DNA of 64,000 nucleotides from Agarivorans sp. Alg241-V36 (lineage in GTDB: Bacteria > Pseudomonadota > Gammaproteobacteria > Enterobacterales > Celerinatantimonadaceae). The position numbers and the translations under genes were made by a program. How positions within the stretch are numbered: position 1 is the stretch's first letter; each line of letters opens with the position of its first letter. Below the pieces are notes generated by a model. That model did no database searches. It was not told the origin of the DNA and worked only from the letters and a program-made list of their open reading frames with translations. Location: the NCBI RefSeq assembly GCF_900537085.1, contig NZ_UNRE01000006.1:186001-250000 (forward strand), read 5' to 3'. Of the stretch, positions 57,388-64,000 are shown in pieces.

Positions 57388-58683
57388 ATGACGATTCGCC
57401 AATTGGGAAAAACCGAGTCTTTGTTTGCCGAATTAACCAGCACTGGTGCCATGTTAGTAGTTAATGCGGTGACAGTGACTGGAAGGATCAATGCTCACTT
57501 TATTCCACGAATTCATCAACTATTGCAACTTCGTCACCCGTTCTTGTCACTTTGTTTAAATCAAGTTGCACAACAATGGCAGTGGCAAGAGTGTGCTAGC
57601 CAGCCAGAGCTTGAGGTGGCAGAGATTGATGAAAGCAAGTTGCCATTTACTCAGGCACTGCGTGACACCATGCAGCAACAAACTAATACGCCGCTTGAGC
57701 TTGGCGGTCCGCTTTGGCGGGTATCGGTATTGCTAGGCCAGCAGCAATCAGCCTTGGTAATTAGCATGCACCACAGTATTTGTGATGGCTTGTCGGCGGC
57801 GTCTTTGTTAGCCGAGTGGCTAGAGCGACATCAGCAAGTGGCTCAACAAGCGGTGCCAGATATTCAGCGTTTAAGCATTCGTGCTGGTGTGCATCAAGCC
57901 TTGGCTTTAGATGAGTACTCTGATGACGATAACCCTTTCGCCACTCCGATTAGTCCGGCTCAGGCAGGAGTATGGCTCAACCAAGCTGGATTAAAACAAA
58001 GGCAACAAAATAAACTCGAATTATTGAGTTTTAGTCAGCAACAATCCCAGCGTTTATTGGCGATTAGCCGTCAGCATCAAGTAAGCCTTACCATCACGCT
58101 TTATTGCGCTGCTATTGAGGTAGCGGCAAAGATTGCTCGTTCACCGGTTAGTGCAGTAAGTGCTGGCGGTAATGCGAATGTTCGACCCATCGTAGAGCCT
58201 CCGGTAAATCATCAAGAACTGGCGTGTTATGTGTCGATGTTTTCCTTTGAAGTAGCTAGCGATTCATCGCAAGGTTTTTGGCAACGCGCACTAAAGATTA
58301 AACAAGCCTATAAAGAGAAAGTAGACTCTGGCCTGCACTTGGTCTCGTGTAATGATAATTGGTGGGAGGCTCAAGCGCCGCGCCGTGCCGATGATGAAAT
58401 GCAGCAAGTCGCTGGCAGGTTCAATTGTTTGCACTTATCTAATCTGGGGTCTTTAGAGCGTGTGTTTGGCTCATTAGAAAATTCTGGATTAATACCTCAG
58501 CAATATTACTTTACTGCCGCTCAACATTTGGTTGGGGCCATATTTTGGCTTGGCGCGCAAAGTGTAGCTGGCGCATTGAGCCTTACGGTTAATTGCGTAG
58601 AGCCGATGGTTGATCAAGCAATGCGTAATGAGTTCAGCAGCTTACTTAAACAGCGCTTGTTAGGCTTAATTGACGACCATTGA
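57388..58683 (+). CDS. Condensation-domain-like acyltransferase (HxxxD family)
   Basis: 431 residues. MHHSICDGLSAASLLAEWLE holds the HHxxxDG catalytic motif shared by peptide-synthetase condensation domains, PapA acyltransferases and alcohol acyltransferases. It is a single stand-alone domain with no carrier protein or adenylation domain nearby, so it probably acylates a small molecule from acyl-CoA or ACP. ATG at 57388 has AGGGGG 5 bases upstream. Co-transcribed with the MFS exporter, which may export its product. Confidence 0.75.
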   Translation: MTIRQLGKTESLFAELTSTGAMLVVNAVTVTGRINAHFIPRIHQLLQLRHPFLSLCLNQVAQQWQWQECASQPELEVAEIDESKLPFTQALRDTMQQQTNTPLELGGPLWRVSVLLGQQQSALVISMHHSICDGLSAASLLAEWLERHQQVAQQAVPDIQRLSIRAGVHQALALDEYSDDDNPFATPISPAQAGVWLNQAGLKQRQQNKLELLSFSQQQSQRLLAISRQHQVSLTITLYCAAIEVAAKIARSPVSAVSAGGNANVRPIVEPPVNHQELACYVSMFSFEVASDSSQGFWQRALKIKQAYKEKVDSGLHLVSCNDNWWEAQAPRRADDEMQQVAGRFNCLHLSNLGSLERVFGSLENSGLIPQQYYFTAAQHLVGAIFWLGAQSVAGALSLTVNCVEPMVDQAMRNEFSSLLKQRLLGLIDDH

Positions 58684-58823
58684 GTGGTGAAAGATTAAGC
58701 CCAAACACAAGGTCCATAAGATTTGATAGCTAGTACCTATCGCTAACAATGAAATATTCGATTTTTTTATTTAGTAGCAAGCCGCTATAGTAGGGCTAAT
58801 TCACAATGGTTTTGGAGTTTAAG

Positions 58824-59081
58824 ATGTTTGCAGTAATTTTTGGTCGTCCTGGTTGCCCTTATTGTGTTCGTGCCAAGCAGATTGCCGAGCAGTTAAGCGA
58901 AGCACACGAAGACTATAACTTCCGTTATGTTGATATTCATGCTGAAGGCATCTCAAAAGCCGATCTTGAAAAAACCGTAGGTAAGCCGGTAGAAACCGTG
59001 CCACAGATTTTTGTTGATGAACAACACGTAGGTGGCTGTACGGAATATGAAGCACTAATGCGTGAAAAGTTTGATATCTAA
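58824..59081 (+). CDS. grxA: Glutaredoxin 1
   Basis: 85 residues, exactly the E. coli GrxA length. CPYC active site in FGRPGCPYCVRAKQIAE, and TVPQIFVDEQHVGG with the cis-Pro. Reduces disulfides with glutathione, including ribonucleotide reductase. ATG at 58824 has GGAG 6 bases upstream; the longer frame from 58806 is less likely. Confidence 0.95.
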   Translation: MFAVIFGRPGCPYCVRAKQIAEQLSEAHEDYNFRYVDIHAEGISKADLEKTVGKPVETVPQIFVDEQHVGGCTEYEALMREKFDI

Positions 59082-59109
59082 TAAGATAGCGAGACAAGAT
59101 TAGCTTACT

Positions 59110-59136
59110 AAAGCCCGGCACTTGCTGGGCTTTTTG
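59110..59136 (+). terminator. Terminator of grxA
   Basis: AAGCCC-GGCACTTGCT-GGGCTT with a T run, about 30 bases past the stop. Confidence 0.85.
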
Positions 59137-59269
59137 TTGGGTTTTTGCTTGGTCCTCCCTCAAGTAAACAAAAAAATACAGCATTGTTGCGAGTGCTTAA
59201 CTACAAAAGTGAGGATTGTTTAACTAAGCTCAAATTAACTCGATGCAGCCAATAGATGAGGAGTTAATT

Positions 59270-59464
59270 ATGGATGCTAGCTATATGTTGAACCTCGAAG
59301 CCAACATCTTATTAGGTATTGTGAACGAGAAGCTACGCCTAGAATGCAATAGCCTAGAAGACCTAGCCTTAACCTTTGGTTTTGAAGAGCGTTCTTTAGC
59401 GCGCCGTTTAGAAACCATTGGTTACCACTACGATGTGATTACTAATCAATTTAAAGCCATTTAA
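59270..59464 (+). CDS. DUF4250-like small protein
   Basis: 64 residues. MLNLEANILLGIVNEKLRLE and LETIGYHYDVITNQFK match my memory of DUF4250. Function unknown; the small basic/acidic helical pattern suggests an adaptor. ATG at 59270 has GAGGAG 6 bases upstream. Confidence 0.7.
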   Translation: MDASYMLNLEANILLGIVNEKLRLECNSLEDLALTFGFEERSLARRLETIGYHYDVITNQFKAI

Positions 59465-59522
59465 TCTTGGCATAAGTAACTGAATGTTAGACACTGTTGA
59501 TGTGTCTAACAGGAGGTTTAAG

Positions 59523-60116
59523 ATGCTAAGAAAAATTGGACTTTTATTAACGTGTTGTATTTCGCTGCCCGCGCTGGCTGATATAAGTATTGGTGCTGGT
59601 TATACCTTTGGTGGCGAAATGACCGACCTAGACACCGAACAGACCTACTCTGTCCGCTCAGCCCCTTCTTATATGGCTGCCTTTGACTTTGCGACTAGCC
59701 GTGGTGAAAATCGCAAACGTGAGACTTACGAAAACTATGTGGGAGCGCTAGTGTCTTGGCAAAACACCGAGATGGACGATACGGCCACAACTGATGTTGA
59801 CGTGGTATATGCTCACTTAACCGCATCACGCCGTTGGCAATATGAAAACTTTGAAACCTTTGCTAGCGGTGGCGCAGGTGTTACCCATTTTGCTGCCAGC
59901 CCTGGTAGCGATACCCAACGCTTTTCTATTAGCTTAGGTGGCGGTTACTTTTACCACCTCACCGAAAACCTCGATTTAAAGCTAGAAGGCCGACTGTATG
60001 GCACCTTTGTGAATGAAGGTACCAAGATTGAATGCGGCCCTGGTTGCCAAGTTACTTTTGTTGGCAGTTATTGGTCTCAATTAGGCCTAAATTTGGGGCT
60101 AAACTACCGATTCTAG
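59523..60116 (+). CDS. Outer-membrane beta-barrel protein
   Basis: 197 residues. A signal peptide (LRKIGLLLTCCISLPALA) precedes alternating strands and a C-terminal SQLGLNLGLNYRF ending in Phe, the mark of an outer-membrane barrel, probably eight-stranded. ATG at 59523 has AGGAGG 6 bases upstream. It resembles small OmpA/OmpW-like proteins, but the family is not certain. Confidence 0.78.
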   Translation: MLRKIGLLLTCCISLPALADISIGAGYTFGGEMTDLDTEQTYSVRSAPSYMAAFDFATSRGENRKRETYENYVGALVSWQNTEMDDTATTDVDVVYAHLTASRRWQYENFETFASGGAGVTHFAASPGSDTQRFSISLGGGYFYHLTENLDLKLEGRLYGTFVNEGTKIECGPGCQVTFVGSYWSQLGLNLGLNYRF

Positions 60117-60326
60117 CACTGCTTGATAGCGATATAATATTCTAGTAAGCGCTGATAAACATCAGTGCTTACTAAATAAAACGCTTAAAAAATAAACTCT
60201 TACAAACTATTCAACAAAGTTCCGCTGTCATTAATCTTTAATATTTCAGTCACCTCGCTGTCATTTTCTGACCCTAAGATTTGTTCAACTTTTACTTGAT
60301 GTACTTCACATTTTTTAGGGATTAAA

Positions 60327-61346
60327 ATGAAAAAGCTTACTATTATCGCTCTAGCGGTTGCCGCTGCTTCTGGTTCAGCTAACGCTGCTAAAGTTTACGA
60401 AGACGAGAAACACGCTGTTGATTTATACGGCCGTATCTACGCTGGTTACACTGCTGGTGACGATGCTGGTAAATCTGACAACTTTGGTGCAGACCAATAC
60501 GTACGTTTTGGCGCTAAAGTAAAATCTCAGTTTGGTGAGTCAAACTACGCTTTGGGCCGTTACGAGCTTCAATTAGAAAACAACGGCGAAGGTGACAACA
60601 CTTCTGCAACTAAAGCACGTTTAGCTTACGCTGGTTTCGGTGGCAACTTTGGTGAAGTAACATTTGGTCGTAACTACGGCGCTCTTGAGTTAGTAGCTGA
60701 TTGGACTGATTCAAGCTACGTTAACCCTTACGGTAACTCTGCTATCGGTATTAGCTCTAGCCGTGAAGAAGGCATTGGCCGTTCAGACAACGTTCTAAAA
60801 TATGCTGGCGAGTTCAACAACTTTGAACTTCACGCTTCTTACAAGTTTAACGACAACCAAAAAGATGAGACTACTGGTGCTAGCCAAGACAACTCAGCTT
60901 ACGGTATCGCTTTAGCTTACGGTTTCGATTTTGGTCTTGGTCTAGGTGCGGGTTACAACATTGCTAACAATGGCGATGCTAAAGACAGCACAATGGCTTT
61001 AGTTGGTGTTAACTACGATGCAAATGGTGTTTACGCTGCACTTAACTACTCTATGGGCGAAAACAACAAAGCCTTTAAACTTCACGGCTCTGACGCCAAG
61101 AACGACCACACTGGCTACGAGTTAGTTGCTGGCTACAAATTCACTAAAGCGTTCCGCGCTCAAGCTATGTGGAACAAAGCTGAAGTTGAAGCAGAAGGTT
61201 CAGCTAAGTACGATGCAGTTGATTACTACACCATTGAAGGTCGTTACAACCTAACTAAACAGTTACGCCTTGTTGCTGCTTACCAAATCAACAACATTGA
61301 TGACGCTGAGAACGAGCTCCACTTCGCTGCGCGTTACGACTTCTAA
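60327..61346 (+). CDS. General (OmpC/OmpU-like) porin
   Basis: 339 residues. A signal peptide (KKLTIIALAVAAASGSANA) leads to VDLYGRIYAGYTAG and FGGNFGEVTFGRNYGALE, typical of gammaproteobacterial trimeric porins. The sequence ends ELHFAARYDF, with the terminal Phe recognised by BamA. Codon choice is strongly biased, suggesting high expression. AGGGA precedes the ATG at about 7 bases. Confidence 0.93.
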   Translation: MKKLTIIALAVAAASGSANAAKVYEDEKHAVDLYGRIYAGYTAGDDAGKSDNFGADQYVRFGAKVKSQFGESNYALGRYELQLENNGEGDNTSATKARLAYAGFGGNFGEVTFGRNYGALELVADWTDSSYVNPYGNSAIGISSSREEGIGRSDNVLKYAGEFNNFELHASYKFNDNQKDETTGASQDNSAYGIALAYGFDFGLGLGAGYNIANNGDAKDSTMALVGVNYDANGVYAALNYSMGENNKAFKLHGSDAKNDHTGYELVAGYKFTKAFRAQAMWNKAEVEAEGSAKYDAVDYYTIEGRYNLTKQLRLVAAYQINNIDDAENELHFAARYDF

Positions 61347-61413
61347 GAGAAATAGAATCTCACGCTAAGCGCCTACTTAGCGTGCTTCCTTAACTTCTTA
61401 TGTTTGTCTTTTT

Positions 61414-61441
61414 ACCAGCTCTTTTATAGAGCTGGTTTTTT
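61414..61441 (+). terminator. Terminator of the porin gene
   Basis: ACCAGCTCT/AGAGCTGGTTTTTT. A further hairpin CACGCTAAG/CTTAGCGTG lies at 61361-61384 and may stabilise the transcript. Confidence 0.88.
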
Positions 61442-61477
61442 GTTTAGTGGATTAGCACTATGACGCTGATAGGTCGC

Positions 61478-62809
61478 TTAGTGAGTGATATCCATCATCA
61501 AGATTTTGGAGCGCCGCTGTAGGTTGTAAATGGCTTGCTTTTCGGTAGGTAGATCTTCAAAGTCGGCAGGTGCAAAGCCGCGTTCTCTAAACCAATGAAT
61601 GCTTTTAGTGGTTAGCACAAACAGCTTGCTCAAACCTTGCTGGCGGGCGCGTTTTACAATGGCTTGCAATAAGCGATCGCCTCGGCTGGCTTGACGATAT
61701 TGTGGGTGGCTAACTAAACAGGCCAATTCGCCTATATTTTCTTGCTCAAAGGCATACAGCGCAGCACAGCCAATGATCATGCCGTCACGTTCAACAATGG
61801 TAAATCGCTCAATTTCCATTTCAAGTAGTTCGCGTGAACGACGTACCAATATACCTTCTTCTTCCAATGGTCTTATTAGCTCGATAATACCGTTAATATC
61901 GTCCAGTCTGGCTTCTCGCACCCGCTCGTAGCTGTATTGAACGAGCTGCGTACCACTGCCGTCGCGGGTATAGAGTTCTTGCAATAGTGCGCCGTCTTGC
62001 TGATAGCTCACTAAGTGGCAACGATCTATGCCTCTATCGCTACATTGAATAGCCGCGCGTAAATAGCGCAGCGTATCTTTGTCGGTCTCGCGTAAGAAGG
62101 GTTCTGAGCGCATTAACTGATTGGCGGTGTCGGGTAACAATTCGCTTACCAATTGTCCTTTGTCGTTATGAATACCTTGCTCTGGGCAGAAGTAAATCAC
62201 TTTGTCCGCTTTTAACGAGACTGCGATTTCGGTAGTAATGTCTTCCGAGCAAATATTAAATAACTCGCCGGTGACCGATACGCCCAAGGGAGACACCATC
62301 ACTATTTCGCCATGGTCTAATTGGCGTTTAATGCTTTGGTGATTAATGCGCCGTACTTTACCGGTGTGCAAAAAGTCGATGCCATCTTCTACGCCAATCG
62401 GTTGGGCTACTACAAAGTTGCCGCGAACCACGTTGATATGCGCTTGATGCAAAGGAGAATTGACTAAACCCATAGACAGTTGGGCTTCGATATCCATTTG
62501 GATTTGGCCAACCGCTTGTTTAATGATGTTAAGGCTGCGCTCGTCGGTGATGCGCTGCTCGCCGGCAAATAAACAACTATGCTGATGCGCCGCAATGAGA
62601 CCATCGATTTGAGGACGTGCACCACATACCAGTACAATTTTTACCCCAAGGGTTTTAAGTAGCGCGATATCTTGAATGATGTTGCTAAAATTGCCACTGC
62701 TGCTGGCTTCGCCGCTAAGCATTACAACAAAGGTTTTGCCTCGGTGGGCATTAATATAAGGTGCCGACTGACGAAACCAGTTGACTAAATCTTCGGCCGA
62801 GCGGTCCAA
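61478..62809 (-). CDS. argA: N-acetylglutamate synthase
   Basis: 443 residues, the family length. The N-terminal amino-acid-kinase domain (about 1-290; RGKTFVVMLSGEA, VCGARPQID) binds arginine as inhibitor, and the C-terminal GNAT domain (about 295-443; CLVSHPQYRQASRGDRLLQA) makes N-acetylglutamate, the first arginine intermediate. The start is TTG at 62809 with GGAG 6 bases upstream. A clear ARG box was not found in front of it. Confidence 0.96.
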   Translation of the reverse strand: MDRSAEDLVNWFRQSAPYINAHRGKTFVVMLSGEASSSGNFSNIIQDIALLKTLGVKIVLVCGARPQIDGLIAAHQHSCLFAGEQRITDERSLNIIKQAVGQIQMDIEAQLSMGLVNSPLHQAHINVVRGNFVVAQPIGVEDGIDFLHTGKVRRINHQSIKRQLDHGEIVMVSPLGVSVTGELFNICSEDITTEIAVSLKADKVIYFCPEQGIHNDKGQLVSELLPDTANQLMRSEPFLRETDKDTLRYLRAAIQCSDRGIDRCHLVSYQQDGALLQELYTRDGSGTQLVQYSYERVREARLDDINGIIELIRPLEEEGILVRRSRELLEMEIERFTIVERDGMIIGCAALYAFEQENIGELACLVSHPQYRQASRGDRLLQAIVKRARQQGLSKLFVLTTKSIHWFRERGFAPADFEDLPTEKQAIYNLQRRSKILMMDITH

Positions 62810-62838
62810 ATTCTTCTCCGTGAATAACTAGCTATTAG

Positions 62839-62858
62839 ATCTGACTAATGAGTCAGAT
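62839..62858. promoter_or_regulatory. Perfect palindrome between argA and the TetR gene
   Basis: ATCTGACT-AATG-AGTCAGAT, a 20-base site with perfect arms. It fits a TetR-family operator and lies between the two divergent genes. Confidence 0.55.
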
Positions 62859-63060
62859 ATTTGTGTATTGTTGCATATTCCTTAGCATTGTCGAGCAATA
62901 AGTTTTTCTTCGTGACAAAACCTATACACAGTTATCTTATGCAAGAGTTGTTTAGTTAGGCTATGTGGAGTATAAGCTGCTGTATTATCTCAGCTAAGCT
63001 TCATTTAATTTGGATTAGCTGAAGGAATTTAGATGATGTTTATATCAATGAGAGGTGTAT

Positions 63061-63717
63061 ATGGAAAACTATGTCGTACCTGAGCATTTGGCCATGCGTA
63101 AGCTGCCAAGCCAAGAGCGAACCAGGCGACTAGTGGAACACATCTTAGATAGCACTTTGTCTCTTATTAAAGAACAAGGCATGGCATCGGTAAATACTAA
63201 TCTTATTGCCCAATATGCCGAGATAGACATTGCTTCTTTATATCGTTTCTTTAAGAACAAAGAGGCGATCTTTTTTGCCCTCGCCAAGCGTTGGTTTGAA
63301 ACAGTGCAAGAGGTGGTTGAGCAACACAACTTTCAACATGCTGTTGGTAATATCGTTGAATATAAAGACAGTACCCAGTTTCGGATTAATCAACTGCCAG
63401 AAACAGAGGTAATGTTGGTGAGTTTTCATGAACTGTTTACTCACGACCAAGACTTTAAAGCCTTAGAAAGTTGGCACCGCGAAATTTTGATTGGTTACAG
63501 TAAGCGTTCATTTATTGAAAATGGCTCGAAGTGGGACGATGAAGCCCTAACCAGTGTTTGTTTGTATTTGTATGGTTTCACTCGAAACTTTATGGCAGGG
63601 ACGGTTGGTTTTAGTGCCGAAGAACATCAGCATCAATTTACTTGGTTTCAGGTGATGTTAAATGAAGTGCGTGAAATGGTGTTGTTAGGCGAGGTGCCTG
63701 AGCAGTTTTCACGCTAA
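63061..63717 (+). CDS. TetR-family transcriptional regulator
   Basis: 218 residues. The N-terminal helix-turn-helix (RTRRLVEHILDSTLSLIKEQ; IDIASLYRFFKNKEAIFFAL) is followed by a variable ligand-binding domain. ATG at 63061 has AGAGG 5 bases upstream. Divergent from argA. The palindrome at 62839 is the likely operator. Ligand unknown. Confidence 0.88.
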   Translation: MENYVVPEHLAMRKLPSQERTRRLVEHILDSTLSLIKEQGMASVNTNLIAQYAEIDIASLYRFFKNKEAIFFALAKRWFETVQEVVEQHNFQHAVGNIVEYKDSTQFRINQLPETEVMLVSFHELFTHDQDFKALESWHREILIGYSKRSFIENGSKWDDEALTSVCLYLYGFTRNFMAGTVGFSAEEHQHQFTWFQVMLNEVREMVLLGEVPEQFSR

Positions 63718-63921
63718 GGCGTCACTCACAATATGCGCTTGGCTGGCACTGGGATACTCTTGTTCGTCTACCAAGCGTTCTGCACCTAGGCAATGTAACC
63801 ACGAACCATAATCTAAGGTTTTGTTTCCTAAAATTAATTCTTTTAGCACCGGTTCTGATAAACCTTGAGTAATTGGTTTACAGCAGGGCCAAGTTTTCCT
63901 GCCATTTTGTGCTATCGTCAC
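63709..63921 (-). CDS. Small conserved-looking protein, not recognised
   Basis: 70 residues from GTG at 63921, with GGA about 8 bases upstream. It is Leu/Cys-containing (KTWPCCKPITQGLS) with no signal or membrane helix. Its stop overlaps the convergent TetR stop by 9 bases, which mildly argues for a real gene because neither reading frame is damaged. Nothing else supports it. Confidence 0.4.
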   Translation of the reverse strand: MTIAQNGRKTWPCCKPITQGLSEPVLKELILGNKTLDYGSWLHCLGAERLVDEQEYPSASQAHIVSDALA

Positions 63922-64000
63922 TGTATTTTCCGCGCCTATAAGGTCAAACTATTCCGCATATAAGATTCAGTGTGGGTCAATTTGGTGATAAACAACTTAG

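Noticed and set aside
62810-62900. ARG box upstream of argA
   Set aside because: TGAATAACTAGCT and nearby fragments match only one half of the consensus; not strong enough to report.

Overview
The window reads as chromosomal DNA of a marine-type gammaproteobacterium, most like the Alteromonadales/Vibrionales side of the class. This is an inference from gene content and neighbourhood: divergent glnA-typA, the yihY-dtd pair, a YiiD-type GNAT/hotdog protein, pntAB, recG, argA, a complete arn operon and GlpR-controlled glycerol genes. An Agarivorans-like polysaccharide-degrading organism would fit, but no 16S or marker comparison was possible. No tRNA, rRNA, CRISPR array, prophage or intact insertion sequence was seen.

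Layout. 1-2.5 kb: the 5' part of glnA with an NtrC/sigma54 control region, divergent from typA. 2.5-5.7 kb: a three-gene cassette of secreted proteins inserted between two copies of the typA terminator, next to a broken fragment of an exosortase-type acyltransferase gene whose intact copy follows. 6-10.6 kb: cardiolipin synthase, a SulP transporter, yihY and dtd. 10.7-23.4 kb: a beta-glucoside utilisation locus with a LacI-type regulator, GH1 beta-glucosidase, an orphan MsmK/MalK-type ATPase, a GH94 phosphorylase, a GH116 glycosidase, a LamB-type porin and a MalM lipoprotein. At least four copies of a shared LacI-type operator (TGTAAGCGCTTTCACA type) and a well-placed class II CRP promoter tie the locus together. 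It separates dtd from the yiiD-like gene, which are neighbours in E. coli, so it probably entered as a block.

23.5-30 kb: a DUF945-like protein, a MITE-like element, a small PAP2-like membrane protein, the YiiD/MadA-like protein, a LysR regulator with a decayed tandem copy of its own 3' end, and an AsmA-like protein. 30-37.6 kb: arnBCADTEF, for adding 4-amino-4-deoxy-L-arabinose to lipid A. 38-43.5 kb: glpD, a metallo-hydrolase, glpR and glpK with GlpR boxes. 43.6-48 kb: LysR, recG and two small genes. 48-50 kb: an accessory patch of dispersed hairpin repeats, a 7-bp tandem array and an AT-rich DUF2971 gene. 50-53 kb: pntAB.

53.4-55.1 kb: small genes and long intergenic stretches, including a 53-residue membrane protein, a near-perfect ARG box and a 41-residue acidic protein. 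55-58.7 kb: a LysR regulator divergent from an MFS exporter and a condensation-domain-like acyltransferase. 58.8-64 kb: grxA, a DUF4250-like protein, two outer-membrane proteins, argA and a TetR-type regulator with a perfect palindrome in front of it.

How the genes work together. In the sugar locus the LamB-type porin admits oligosaccharides. The cytoplasmic GH1, GH94 and GH116 enzymes would then split beta-glucosides, and MsmK could energise permeases encoded elsewhere. The most unusual stretches are the secreted-protein cassette with its duplication scar, the possible leader peptide between lacI and the GH1 gene, the covarying hairpin repeats near 48 kb, the ARG box before a tiny acidic protein, and the MFS/condensation pair.
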